Assembly (NCBI GenBank): GCA_934512105.1
Contig: CAKSWQ010000029.1
Coordinates: forward strand, 1-28,078
Source: an uncultured Faecalibacterium sp.
Lineage (GTDB): Bacteria; Bacillota; Clostridia; Oscillospirales; Ruminococcaceae
Reading direction: 5' to 3'
Length of the DNA: 28,078 nt
Shown: one piece after another, positions 8,360-16,242 of the stretch
How the letters are laid out: every line of letters begins with the position of its first letter
Position numbering within the stretch: position 1 is the stretch's first letter
Program-made: the position numbers and the translations under genes
The notes under the pieces: generated by a model
The model's database searches: none
What the model was told of the DNA's origin: nothing
Seen by the model: the letters and a program-made list of their open reading frames with translations, nothing else

Positions 8360-9553
8360 ATGAAGCAGCAGTTTGCAGCAAAACACCCGTGGACGATTCT
8401 GGCTGCGGGGGCAGCCATTCAGGTGCTTACCGGTTTACCGGCGGCGTGGGGCGTTTTTCAGCAGCCGGTCATGGAGGAGTACGGCCTTTCGGAGCAGGGG
8501 GCGGGTTATGCCTTTGCACTGCTCATCGCCGCCTTTGGGGTGGGGTGTGTGCTGGGCGGTTTTTTGCAGGATAAAAAGGGCCCGCGCTGCGCAGCATTGT
8601 GGGGCACAGCCCTGCTCTGCGGCGGTTTTTTTGCAGCAGCCTTTCTGCCGGGCTGGGCAGGGTGGGGGTTCTTTCTGGCCTTCAGCATCCCGGCGGGGCT
8701 GGGTACGGCGTTTTTGTACCCGTCCATTCAGTCCTGTGCCCAAAAGTGGTACGCGGGGCGCAAGGGGCTGGCGACCGGGGTCATTGGCGGGGCGGTGGGG
8801 CTTTCCGGTGCGTTCCTTACCCTGTTCGTCCGGGCGGCGCTGCGGGGCTTTGGCCCGGTGCAGGGTATCCGGGGCGCGTTCTGGGCGCTGGGGGCGCTTA
8901 CCTTGCCGGTGTGCCTTGCGGGCAGCGCGGTGCTCAGCGATCCGCCGCAGCAAAAACAACAGAAGAGCGGTAAAAACAGCATCGACCTCTCCCCGGGGCA
9001 GATGCTGCGCACAAAGCAGTACTGGCTGTGCGCGGGCGCGGTGTGCTTTTCCACCCCGGCGGTGCTGTTGTTCAGCCCCATCATCTTAAAACTGGGCATG
9101 GAGCGCGGGCTGGACGAGACCGCTGCGCTATGGAGCATCGTGCTGGGCAGCGTGGGCAGCGCCGCAGGTCGGATGCTGATGCCCATGCTCAGCGACCACA
9201 TCGGCCGCCGCGCTACCGACCTTGGACTGTTTGCGGCCTCGCTTGGGCTGTCGGCGGCGTTCTGGGCGGCGCAGGGCTGGTGGGTGGTGGTGTGCTACGC
9301 CGGGCTCACCTTCTGCTACTCGGCGCTGGCGGCGGTGCTGCCCGCCCTTTCCACCGACCTGTTCGGCCTGCCCCATGCGGGGGTGAACTACGGCTTTCTG
9401 GCACTGGGGCAGAGCGTGGGCAGCCTTGCGTTCCCCTTTGCAGCCAATCTGCTGGCGCTGGAGAACGGGCGGCACCTGCTTGCCATAGCCGGTGCGGCGA
9501 CGGGTTTTGCAGCCATCTGGGCGCTGCATCCGGTGCAGAAAGACCCGCGCTGA
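8360..9553 (+). CDS. MFS transporter, oxalate/formate antiporter (OFA)-like
   Basis: Integral membrane transporter of the major facilitator superfamily, 397 residues with about twelve hydrophobic segments. OFA-like features are the N-terminal LTGLPAAWGVFQQPV segment, the loop LGGFLQDKKGPR (MFS motif A form), and WYAGRKGLATGV in the first half. A charged central loop near residues 195-215 separates the two six-helix halves. The substrate is probably a small carboxylate by family analogy but cannot be fixed. GAGGTG precedes the ATG. The gene is divergent from hisS and monocistronic, with only a weak hairpin downstream. Its G-rich codons (GGGG, GCGG) differ from the smoother codon use of the following operon. 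Confidence 0.85.
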   Translation: MKQQFAAKHPWTILAAGAAIQVLTGLPAAWGVFQQPVMEEYGLSEQGAGYAFALLIAAFGVGCVLGGFLQDKKGPRCAALWGTALLCGGFFAAAFLPGWAGWGFFLAFSIPAGLGTAFLYPSIQSCAQKWYAGRKGLATGVIGGAVGLSGAFLTLFVRAALRGFGPVQGIRGAFWALGALTLPVCLAGSAVLSDPPQQKQQKSGKNSIDLSPGQMLRTKQYWLCAGAVCFSTPAVLLFSPIILKLGMERGLDETAALWSIVLGSVGSAAGRMLMPMLSDHIGRRATDLGLFAASLGLSAAFWAAQGWWVVVCYAGLTFCYSALAAVLPALSTDLFGLPHAGVNYGFLALGQSVGSLAFPFAANLLALENGRHLLAIAGAATGFAAIWALHPVQKDPR

Positions 9554-9882
9554 AACGCGCAAAAAGAAAAGGCTGCAAAAAGTTTGCCGGTGCTTACGGC
9601 AGAATTGACAAAAACTTGACGACTGATTTGTATAAAGCGGTGGAAATGACAGTTAGCGCCGGATGACCGTAAAACCCGGCTGCATTTTTTACAGGAAATG
9701 ACTTGCAAAATTCGTCCGATTTCTCTATAATAAAATCATGCGTGGTAGTACCGGTGCAGGCGCTGAAAGAGAGCAGCGCACCCGGTTCGGATGCAAGCAG
9801 TATGGAGCAGCAGCTGTGCCGGCAGGGCGCGGCGGCGGTTTTGTGCTGCCAAAGCGACATTTGTCAAAAGGAGAGTATGATT
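9554..9882 (+). other. Intergenic region with promoter and structured leader
   Basis: About 330 bases without a supported gene. The first part has a weak terminator-like GCCGG/CCGGC hairpin followed by TGCATTTTTT (about 9658-9690). It is followed by a promoter at 9703-9731 and a leader of about 145 bases. Within the leader, GTGCAGGCGCTG (from about 9753) can pair with CAGCGCAC (to about 9782), enclosed by ACCGG/CCGGT. A 65-codon frame from ATG 9738 exists, but it starts at the predicted transcription start and overlaps the next gene, so I do not call it. Confidence 0.6.
9703..9731 (+). promoter_or_regulatory. Sigma-A promoter of the scaffold/GGGtGRT operon
   Basis: TTGCAA (9703-9708) and a perfect TATAAT (9726-9731) are 17 bp apart. 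The predicted start near 9738 leaves a leader of about 145 bases. Confidence 0.8.
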
Positions 9883-10584
9883 ATGACCTATTCGCAGCAA
9901 GTACAGAATATGTGCCCGATCACCAAAGGTCCTAAGCATGGTCCGGCTCCCATCCCCGAAGAGGGCGCATGGGTCAAGGCCTATGAGGTCAAGGACATCA
10001 GCGGCTACACCCATGGTGTGGGCTGGTGTGCACCCCAGCAGGGCACCTGCAAGCTGTCTCTGAACATCAAGAACGGCGTCATCGAGGAGGCTCTGGTGGA
10101 GACCATCGGCTGCTCCGGCATGACCCATTCTGCCGCTATGGCTGGCGAGATCCTGCCCGGCAAGACCATTCTGGAAGCTCTGAACACCGACCTGGTGTGC
10201 GACGCCATCAACGTGGCAATGCGCGAGCTGTTCCTGCAGATCGTCTACGGCCGCAGCCAGACCGCTTTCTCTGAGGACGGTCTGCCCATCGGCGCAGGTC
10301 TGGACGACCTGGGCAAGGGCCTGCGCTCCATGACCGGCACCATCTTCTCCACCAAGGAAAAGGGCGTCCGTTATCTGGAGCTGACCGAGGGCTACATCAA
10401 CAAGCTGGCTGTCGACGAGAACAATGAGGTCATCGGCTATCAGTTCGTCAAGCTGGGCAAGATGATGGAGGATATCCGTCACGGCAAGACCCCCAACGAG
10501 GCTTACGAGAAGAACGTGGGTACTTACGGCCGCTTCAGCAAGGAGCAGGGCGCTGTGAAGTACATCGACCCGCGTGAGGAATAA
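9883..10584 (+). CDS. IscU/NifU-like iron-sulfur cluster assembly scaffold-type protein
   Basis: Protein of 233 residues resembling IscU/NifU scaffolds. The block KLSLNIKNGVIEEALVETIG followed by CSGMTHSAAMAGEILPGKTI parallels the IscU core, with a conserved cysteine after TIG and a GK-x-x-x-EAL turn. Cysteines are at 11, 49, 56, 77 and 106; 49 or 56, 77 and 106 are candidates for cluster ligation. It is much longer than IscU, with an extra C-terminal region of about 110 residues, so it is a distinct subfamily whose function is not established. In-frame ATGs occur at 9877 and 9883; 9883 lies nine bases from AAGGAG and is preferred. The gene is 18 bases from its partner and uses highly optimised codons, suggesting strong expression. 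Confidence 0.82.
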   Translation: MTYSQQVQNMCPITKGPKHGPAPIPEEGAWVKAYEVKDISGYTHGVGWCAPQQGTCKLSLNIKNGVIEEALVETIGCSGMTHSAAMAGEILPGKTILEALNTDLVCDAINVAMRELFLQIVYGRSQTAFSEDGLPIGAGLDDLGKGLRSMTGTIFSTKEKGVRYLELTEGYINKLAVDENNEVIGYQFVKLGKMMEDIRHGKTPNEAYEKNVGTYGRFSKEQGAVKYIDPREE

Positions 10585-10602
10585 GAGAGGAGGAACAACT
10601 CA

Positions 10603-11601
10603 ATGGCAACTTTTGAATCTATGGATCGCCGTATGCCTAAAATCGAGGCATGCCTGAAGGCTAACGGTCTGGAGTCTCTGGACGCTTGCAACGAGATGCT
10701 CCTCGCTAAGGGCATCGACTGCGACAAGATCGTCCGCGGCGTGCAGCCCATCTGCTTTGATAACGCTGTCTGGGCTTACACTCTGGGCACCGCTATCGCT
10801 GTGAAGCGCGGCCTGACCGACGCTGCCGAGTGTGCAGCTGCTATCGGTGAGGGTCTGGAAGCTTTCACCATCCCCGGCTCTGTTGCTGAGCAGCGTCAGG
10901 TCGGTCTGGGCCACGGCAACCTGGGCGCTCGTCTGCTGAGCGAGGACACCACCTGCTTCGCTTTCCTGGCAGGCCACGAGTCCTTTGCTGCTGCTGAGGG
11001 TGCTATCGGCATCGCCCGCACCGCAAACAAGGTCCGCAAGACCCCCCTGCGCGTCATCCTGAACGGTCTGGGCAAGGACGCAGCTTACATCATTTCCCGT
11101 ATCAACGGCTTCACCTATGTGCAGACCGAGTACGATATCCCCACCCAGACCCTGACTGTGGTCAAGGAGATCCCCTTCTCCGAGGGTGAGCGTGCAGCCG
11201 TTAAGTGCTACGGCGCGAACGACGTTATGGAAGGCGTTGCCATCATGAAGAAGGAGGACGTGCAGTGCTCCATCACCGGTAACTCCACCAACCCCGTCCG
11301 CTTCCAGCATCTGGTTGCCGGCACCTACAAGAAGTGGGCTATCGAGAACGGCAAGAAGTACTTCTCCGTTGCTTCCGGCGGCGGCACCGGCCGTACCCTG
11401 CACCCCGATAACGTGGCTGCAGGCCCCGCAAGCTACGGCCTGACCGACTCTCTGGGCCGCGTGCACGGTGATGCTCAGTTCGCTGGCTCCTCTTCTGTGC
11501 CCGCACACGTTGAGATGATGGGTCTGATCGGCATGGGCAACAACCCCATGGTCGGCGCTACCGTTGCCTGCGCTGTTGCTGCAGCTCAGGCCAACGCCTA
11601 A
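10603..11601 (+). CDS. GGGtGRT protein
   Basis: A 332-residue soluble protein containing SGGGTGRT (motif at residues 259-265), which gives the family its database name. It has no signal peptide or membrane segment. Other conserved-looking glycine stretches are VGLGHGNLGARLL, LNGLGKD and SLGRVHGDAQFAGSSSVPAH. The biochemical function is, to my knowledge, not established. The gene directly follows the IscU/NifU-like gene (18-bp gap, AGGAGG nine bases before ATG), and the two form one transcription unit between a promoter and a strong terminator. Codon use is very biased (CTG, AAG, GGC, GCT), pointing to an abundant protein. A role in metal or cluster handling is inferred from the neighbour only. 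Confidence 0.88.
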   Translation: MATFESMDRRMPKIEACLKANGLESLDACNEMLLAKGIDCDKIVRGVQPICFDNAVWAYTLGTAIAVKRGLTDAAECAAAIGEGLEAFTIPGSVAEQRQVGLGHGNLGARLLSEDTTCFAFLAGHESFAAAEGAIGIARTANKVRKTPLRVILNGLGKDAAYIISRINGFTYVQTEYDIPTQTLTVVKEIPFSEGERAAVKCYGANDVMEGVAIMKKEDVQCSITGNSTNPVRFQHLVAGTYKKWAIENGKKYFSVASGGGTGRTLHPDNVAAGPASYGLTDSLGRVHGDAQFAGSSSVPAHVEMMGLIGMGNNPMVGATVACAVAAAQANA

Positions 11602-11622
11602 TCCTTTCCTAAGTTTCAGCGA

Positions 11623-11661
11623 GGGGGAGCTGCTTTCCGAATGAGCAGCTCCCCCTTTTTT
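11623..11661 (+). terminator. Intrinsic terminator of the scaffold/GGGtGRT operon
   Basis: A 12-bp stem GGGGGAGCTGCT (11623-11634) with AGCAGCTCCCCC (11644-11655) is followed by TTTTTT, 21 bases after the stop codon. Confidence 0.93.
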
Positions 11662-11711
11662 GCTGATAGATATCCGAAAACAAGTAAACCGAAAATGAGA
11701 AGGAAGAAACA

Positions 11712-13631
11712 ATGAAAAAGAATCAGATCCGCAAGAGCGTGGCTGCGCTGGCCATGGCGGCTGTTGTAAGCGTCAGCCTGCTGGGCTACGGCTGCGGCAG
11801 CAAGCCTGCCTCCTCCACCGCAGGCGGCGTGTCCGGCGAGTTCACCGGCACTGCCAAGGGTATGGGCGGCGATGTTACCGTTACCCTGACCCTGACCGAC
11901 GGCAAGATCACCGGCTGCACCGCCGAGGGCAAGGACGAGACCCCCGGCATCGGCACCATGGCTCTGGAGCAGCTGCCCGGCGCGATTGCCGAGAGCGGCA
12001 GCATTGCCGTGGACGGCGTGGCCACCGCAACCATTACCTCTGATGCCATCAAGGAGGCTGCTGCTGCCGCTCTGGCCGCAGCTGGCCTGAACGCTGACGA
12101 CTACAAGACCGAGGTCAAGGCCGAGGAAAACAAGGCCGAGGATTCCACCATTGACGCAGACATTGCCATCGTGGGTGCAGGCGGTGCAGGCATGACTGCT
12201 GCCATCACGGCTGCTGCCGAGGGCAAGAGCGTGGTCATTCTGGAGAGCCAGCCCATGGTGGGCGGCAACTCCGTGCGCGCTACCGGCGGCATGAACGCCG
12301 GCAAGACCGTGTATCAGGACGAGAACGAGTTCGGCGAGTCCGCAGGCGTGGAAAAGACCCTGAAGACCGCTGCTGAAAAGTACGCCGACAACGCCACCAT
12401 CACCGCTCTGGCCAAGACTGTCTCTGAGCAGTGGGCAGCTTATCAGGCAGACCCCAAGGGCTACTTCGACTCTGTGGAGCTGATGGAGCTGGACACCATG
12501 ATCGGCGGCAAGGGCATCAACGACCCCGCACTGGTGGAGACTCTGTGTTCCGACAGCGCTGACGCCATCGACTGGCTGGACGAGCACGGCATCACCCTGC
12601 ACAGCGTTTCCAGCTTCGGCGGCGCCTCCGTCAAGCGTATCCATCGCCCTGTGAATGCCGAGGGCAAGACCGTTTCCGTGGGCTCCTACATGATCCCCCT
12701 GCTGCAGGAGAACTGCGACAAGGCTGGCGTGCAGACCCTGCTGAATACCACCGCTACCGAGCTGCTGACCGATGCAAACGGTGCCGTTGTGGGTGTGAAG
12801 GCTACCGGTTCCACCGGCGAGACCATTACCGTGAATGCCAAGGCTGTGGTGCTGACCACCGGCGGCTTCGGCGCAAATCTGGAAATGGTCACCGAGTACA
12901 AGCCTGAACTGAAGGGCTTTATGACCACCAACGCCGCAGGCGCACAGGGTCAGGGCATTGAGATGGCTACCGCTGTGGGCGCTGACACCGTGGACATGGA
13001 TCAGATCCAGATCCATCCCACCGTGGAGGCAAACACCGCTGCGCTGATCACCGAGGGTCTGCGCGGCGATGGCGCTGTGCTGATCAACGCTGAGGGCAAG
13101 CGCTTCATCGACGAAGTGGGCACCCGTGACGTGGTTTCCGCTGCCGAGATCGCTCAGACCGGCAGTTACAGCTGGCTGGTGGTAGATCAGGCTATGGCCG
13201 ATGCTTCCAGCGTCATTCAGGGCTACATCAAGAAGGGCTACACCGTGACCGGCCAGACCTACGAGGAACTGGCAAAGGCCATGGGCGTGAACGAGGCTGC
13301 TTTTGCCGAGACCATGAAGACCTGGAACGGCTATGTTGCTGCCAAGAACGATCCCGACTTTGGCCGCACCAGCTTTGCAAACAAGCTGGATACCGCTCCG
13401 TACTACGCCATCAAGGTCACCGCTGGCGTGCACCACACCATGGGCGGCCTGACCATCAACACCAACACTGAGGTGCTGAAGGCTGACGGTACCGTTATCC
13501 CCGGCCTGTTCGCAGCAGGTGAGGTGACTGGCGGCGTTCACGGCGCAAACCGTCTGGGCGGCAACGCTGTTGCAGACTTCACCGTGTTTGGCCGCATTGC
13601 AGGTAAGGCTGCCAGCGATTACGCTGCATGA
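11712..13631 (+). CDS. Secreted fumarate-reductase-like flavoprotein (FMN-binding plus FAD domain)
   Basis: A 639-residue exported flavoenzyme. The N-terminus is a signal segment with a possible lipoprotein cysteine at 28 (GYGC, an imperfect lipobox). Residues about 42-125 form an FMN-binding domain. DGVATATITS (101-110) matches the site where ApbE attaches FMN covalently to Thr in related proteins. From residue 149 follows an FAD_binding_2 domain with GAGGAG (155-160). Residues corresponding to the fumarate reductase active site appear present: His435 (IHPT), Arg472 (GTRD), His574/575 (VHHT) and Arg614 (NRLGGNA). Related proteins reduce fumarate, urocanate or other unsaturated acids as respiratory acceptors; the substrate here is unknown. 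It has no heme motifs. It overlaps the next gene by ATGA. No apbE gene lies in the window. Confidence 0.88.
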   Translation: MKKNQIRKSVAALAMAAVVSVSLLGYGCGSKPASSTAGGVSGEFTGTAKGMGGDVTVTLTLTDGKITGCTAEGKDETPGIGTMALEQLPGAIAESGSIAVDGVATATITSDAIKEAAAAALAAAGLNADDYKTEVKAEENKAEDSTIDADIAIVGAGGAGMTAAITAAAEGKSVVILESQPMVGGNSVRATGGMNAGKTVYQDENEFGESAGVEKTLKTAAEKYADNATITALAKTVSEQWAAYQADPKGYFDSVELMELDTMIGGKGINDPALVETLCSDSADAIDWLDEHGITLHSVSSFGGASVKRIHRPVNAEGKTVSVGSYMIPLLQENCDKAGVQTLLNTTATELLTDANGAVVGVKATGSTGETITVNAKAVVLTTGGFGANLEMVTEYKPELKGFMTTNAAGAQGQGIEMATAVGADTVDMDQIQIHPTVEANTAALITEGLRGDGAVLINAEGKRFIDEVGTRDVVSAAEIAQTGSYSWLVVDQAMADASSVIQGYIKKGYTVTGQTYEELAKAMGVNEAAFAETMKTWNGYVAAKNDPDFGRTSFANKLDTAPYYAIKVTAGVHHTMGGLTINTNTEVLKADGTVIPGLFAAGEVTGGVHGANRLGGNAVADFTVFGRIAGKAASDYAA

Positions 13632-14029
13632 GCGTAAAGCAAAAAAACGCTGACACCGCTGCCGTAAAGGGCAGCGCGTGGAAGAAAAATGTGATCTTTG
13701 CACTGGTGGTGCTGGCGCTGGCCGCAGGCGTTTTTCTTGCGGTGCGGGCGCAGCACCCCGCCAAGGGCAGCGGCTTACAGGCCGTTGTGGATTTCGGTGA
13801 CGGCGTTACCGAGACCCTGACCCTTGCGCAGGATCATGATTACCTGTACGAGGTAGGGGACTACATCGTGCACCTGCAGGTGAAGGATGGTGCCATCGCG
13901 TTTTTGGACAGTCAGTGCCCGGACCATGTCTGTGAGCAATTCGGCTGGCTGGACAAGGACGGCGCATGGGCCGCCTGTGTGCCCGCAGGGGTGTATGTGG
14001 TGGTAGAGCCCACCGCAGACGCAGGGTAA
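13628..14029 (+). CDS. NusG domain II-containing membrane-anchored protein
   Basis: A 133-residue protein with one membrane segment (about residues 21-39) and an outside-facing NusG_II domain. The motif SQCPDHVCEQFGWL, with a second cysteine-containing strand (WAACVPAGVYVVV), is typical. Such proteins commonly accompany FMN-binding and ApbE-dependent redox proteins; the molecular role is unclear. The start codon overlaps the flavoprotein stop (ATGA), so the two are translationally coupled and probably act at the same membrane site. A strong terminator with a UUCG loop follows. Confidence 0.88.
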   Translation: MSVKQKNADTAAVKGSAWKKNVIFALVVLALAAGVFLAVRAQHPAKGSGLQAVVDFGDGVTETLTLAQDHDYLYEVGDYIVHLQVKDGAIAFLDSQCPDHVCEQFGWLDKDGAWAACVPAGVYVVVEPTADAG

Positions 14030-14037
14030 AAAAGGAC

Positions 14038-14075
14038 AAATCAGCCGGGCCTTCGGGTCCGGCTGATTTTCTTTT
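14038..14075 (+). terminator. Intrinsic terminator of the flavoprotein operon
   Basis: A 14-bp stem (14038-14051 with 14056-14069, one G-T pair) is capped by TTCG and followed by TTTTCTTTTT. It begins nine bases after the stop codon. Confidence 0.95.
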
Positions 14076-14132
14076 TGAGAGAAAACGATTTCAAATGGCC
14101 GCCGCATGCGCTTTGGCCATATTTTAAGGAAT

Positions 14133-14197
14133 TTGATTTTTTATCTGGGATTCTGAAAAGCCTGCGGGCTTTTCAGAATCCCTTTTTCACAGGAAGG
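14133..14197. repeat. CGCA-loop palindrome, copy 3 (inverted)
   Basis: A perfect 16-bp inverted repeat, 14147-14162 with 14167-14182, closes TGCG (CGCA on the other strand). It is followed by TTTTTCACAGGAAGG, the complement of the left flank seen in copies 1 and 2. On the plus strand it could act as a second terminator behind the flavoprotein operon. Confidence 0.8.
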
Positions 14198-14329
14198 AGA
14201 GCAGGGAAGAGGCGGTTTGTGTCGTATTATATAAGGGTACGCAGCTGCTCAGCGGCGCACAAAGTAAGACGTTCTTTGTTAAAAAAGTCTGAAACTTTGT
14301 GGAAATGCCGTGAAACGAAAAATGGACGC

Positions 14330-14358
14330 TTGTTTATCGGAGCAAAATGCGCTACACT
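14330..14358 (+). promoter_or_regulatory. Putative sigma-A promoter of the efflux operon
   Basis: TTGTTT (14330-14335) and TACACT (14353-14358) are 17 bp apart, about 75 bases before the adaptor gene start. Confidence 0.6.
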
Positions 14359-14434
14359 ACAAATAAGAGTTTCTGATGGGTGCTTTTTACAAAAAAGCGC
14401 CTTGTCATAGAAGAACCTAGGAGGAACGGCAAGA

Positions 14435-16228
14435 ATGATCTGGAAAAAGTCTAAACAGCCCGCCGACTTACAGCAGGACGCAGCAGCTGCACCGAAAAAG
14501 GGCGGTGCGGCGGCGTTTGCCAAAAAGAACTGGAAGTGGCTGGTGCCGGTAGCAATCGTGGTGCTGGCCGGCGGTTGGTGGCTGCTGAAGCCCAAGAATG
14601 CAAAGCCTGCCAATGTGGATACTTCCTACACGGAGGCAGTGCCCGAGACCCGGGATGTCTCCAACACGCTCAGCGGCACCGGCACTTTGAAGCCCGCCAA
14701 TACTTACAGCGTCAAATCGCTGGTGTCCGGCAAGGTGCTGACCGGCAGCATTGAAGAGGGCGATATCGTGGAGGAGGGTACCGTGCTGTACACGGTGGAT
14801 TCCTCCGACGCCACCACCAAGGTGGAGCAGGCAGCCATCACCTTGCAGCAGGCGCAGCGCAGCTACGATAAGACCACAGACCGTCAGTATGTCCGCGCCG
14901 AGGTGGCGGGCATCGTCAGCAGCCTGAAGGTGAACAAGGGCGATGAGGTAAAGAGCGGTCAGGAGGTGGCCGTGGTGCGGGACAGCTCCAAGATGAATCT
15001 GGTGCTGGAGTTCCCGGCTGCGGATGCCGCTAACTTCTCGGTAGGGCAAACCGCCCAGGTGACGCTGGACGGTACTTTTGAGGTGCTGCCCGGCACCATT
15101 ACCGCCGTGACCGGCACCGATGCCCTGAGCACCGGCAACCTGCTCACCCGCACCGTGACCCTCTCGGTGTCCAATGCGGGCGGTCTGACCACGGCACAGG
15201 CGGCAACGGCTGCCATCAACGGGGTAAGCTCCATTGCAGCAGCCAACTTCCAGTATCAGGCCGAGCGCACCCTGACTGCGCTGGCTTCCGGTACCGTCAC
15301 CGCCATCAATGTGCGGGAGGGCGGCAGCGTGAACAAGGACGATATCATCCTGACCCTCAGCGGTGAGGAACTGACCGAGTCCATCCAGTCCGCCTCCGAG
15401 ACCCTGCGCGGTGCGGAGCTGTCCATGCAGAACCTGCAGGATGCCATGAGCAATTACACCATCACCTCGCCCATCAGCGGCACCATCATCGAGAAGAATG
15501 CCAAGGTGGGCGATGCTCTGAGCAGCGGCAGCGACCTGTGCACCATCTACGACCTGAGTTATCTGGAAATGACCATCAATGTGGACGAGCTGCAGGTCAG
15601 CAGCCTGAAGGTGGGACAGTCCGTACAGGTGACCGCAGACGCCGTGAAGGATAAGACCTACGAGGGCGTAGTCACCCGTGTGTCCATGAAGGGCGATACC
15701 AGCGGCGGTACCACCACCTATCCGGTGACCGTGCGCATCGATGAGACCACCGGTCTGCGCCCGGGCATGAACGCCAACGCCGAGATCGTGGTGGCACAGG
15801 CTAAAAATGCGCTCACCGTGCCCAACGCCGCTATTGTGCGCGGTGGTTATGTGCTGGTGCGGCAGGACTCGCCCAGCGCCGTGAACGCCGATGCTTCCAT
15901 GAGCGCACCGGAGGGCTATGTGTACGTCAAGGTCAAGACCGGTGTCAGCGATGACAACTATACGCAGGTGACCAGCGGCCTGTCCGAGAGCGATACCATC
16001 GCCTATGACCCCAGCTCCGTGAGCAGTGACAGCTACTATGACGACGGCGGCTACGACTACTCTGACGGTGAAGTGATCGGCGGTACCGGAAACGCCGCAG
16101 ACCTTGCCGAGGGCGGCGAGGAAGCGCTGCCAGAGGAGACGGATAACGGCGAAGAACCCGCAGCGGACGGCGCAGAGCCGGCAGAGGGCATCGACCCCGC
16201 CGAGGCCGGTGCAGTTGTAGTGGATTGA
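14435..16228 (+). CDS. HlyD/RND-type membrane fusion (adaptor) protein of an ABC exporter
   Basis: A 597-residue adaptor anchored by one N-terminal membrane segment (about residues 32-51). It contains three biotinyl-lipoyl-like hammerhead stretches: VSGKVLTGSIEEGDIVEEG, SGTVTAINVREGGSVNKDD and SPISGTIIEKNAKVGDALSSG. A beta-barrel and a membrane-proximal region follow (RPGMNANAEIVV, LTVPNAAIV). The final 70 or so residues are very acidic and low-complexity (Asp/Glu/Gly/Ala), which is unusual and longer than in typical MacA proteins. It lies 14 bases before a MacB-like ATPase, so it should connect that transporter to the extracellular side. The substrate is unknown; peptides, lipids or drugs are exported by relatives. 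AGGAGG precedes the ATG. Confidence 0.9.
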   Translation: MIWKKSKQPADLQQDAAAAPKKGGAAAFAKKNWKWLVPVAIVVLAGGWWLLKPKNAKPANVDTSYTEAVPETRDVSNTLSGTGTLKPANTYSVKSLVSGKVLTGSIEEGDIVEEGTVLYTVDSSDATTKVEQAAITLQQAQRSYDKTTDRQYVRAEVAGIVSSLKVNKGDEVKSGQEVAVVRDSSKMNLVLEFPAADAANFSVGQTAQVTLDGTFEVLPGTITAVTGTDALSTGNLLTRTVTLSVSNAGGLTTAQAATAAINGVSSIAAANFQYQAERTLTALASGTVTAINVREGGSVNKDDIILTLSGEELTESIQSASETLRGAELSMQNLQDAMSNYTITSPISGTIIEKNAKVGDALSSGSDLCTIYDLSYLEMTINVDELQVSSLKVGQSVQVTADAVKDKTYEGVVTRVSMKGDTSGGTTTYPVTVRIDETTGLRPGMNANAEIVVAQAKNALTVPNAAIVRGGYVLVRQDSPSAVNADASMSAPEGYVYVKVKTGVSDDNYTQVTSGLSESDTIAYDPSSVSSDSYYDDGGYDYSDGEVIGGTGNAADLAEGGEEALPEETDNGEEPAADGAEPAEGIDPAEAGAVVVD

Positions 16229-16242
16229 CGCAGGAGGGATGA

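Larger units (their letters stand above)
14076..14434 (+). other. Intergenic region with palindrome, promoter and leader hairpin
   Basis: About 360 bases without a supported gene. It holds copy 3 of the CGCA-loop palindrome, then a stretch with nothing recognisable (about 14200-14320), then a promoter at 14330-14358. After these comes a leader hairpin GGTGCTTTTT/AAAAAGCGCC (about 14379-14402) and an AGGAGG ribosome-binding site for the adaptor gene. A 111-codon frame crosses it but looks random. Confidence 0.6.

Noticed and set aside
9745..9870. T-box riboswitch in the scaffold operon leader
   Set aside because: AGAGAGC and GATGCAAGC recall stem I, but the diagnostic T-box sequence and a terminator/antiterminator pair are missing, and the downstream genes are not amino-acid related.
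9703..9882. Extended start of the scaffold gene, and a 65-codon upstream frame from 9738
   Set aside because: Both overlap the promoter or the predicted transcript start and encode unconvincing protein; AAGGAG before 9883 sets the start.
11616..13703. Minus-strand frame of 695 codons opposite the flavoprotein gene
   Set aside because: It is a shadow of the highly biased codons of the plus-strand gene: composition is rich in Gly, His, Leu, Val with no domain, and the plus strand has clear domains, promoter order and ribosome-binding sites.
14075..14410. Plus-strand frame of 111 codons upstream of the adaptor gene
   Set aside because: It runs through the palindrome and the promoter and has no ribosome-binding site or protein-like composition.
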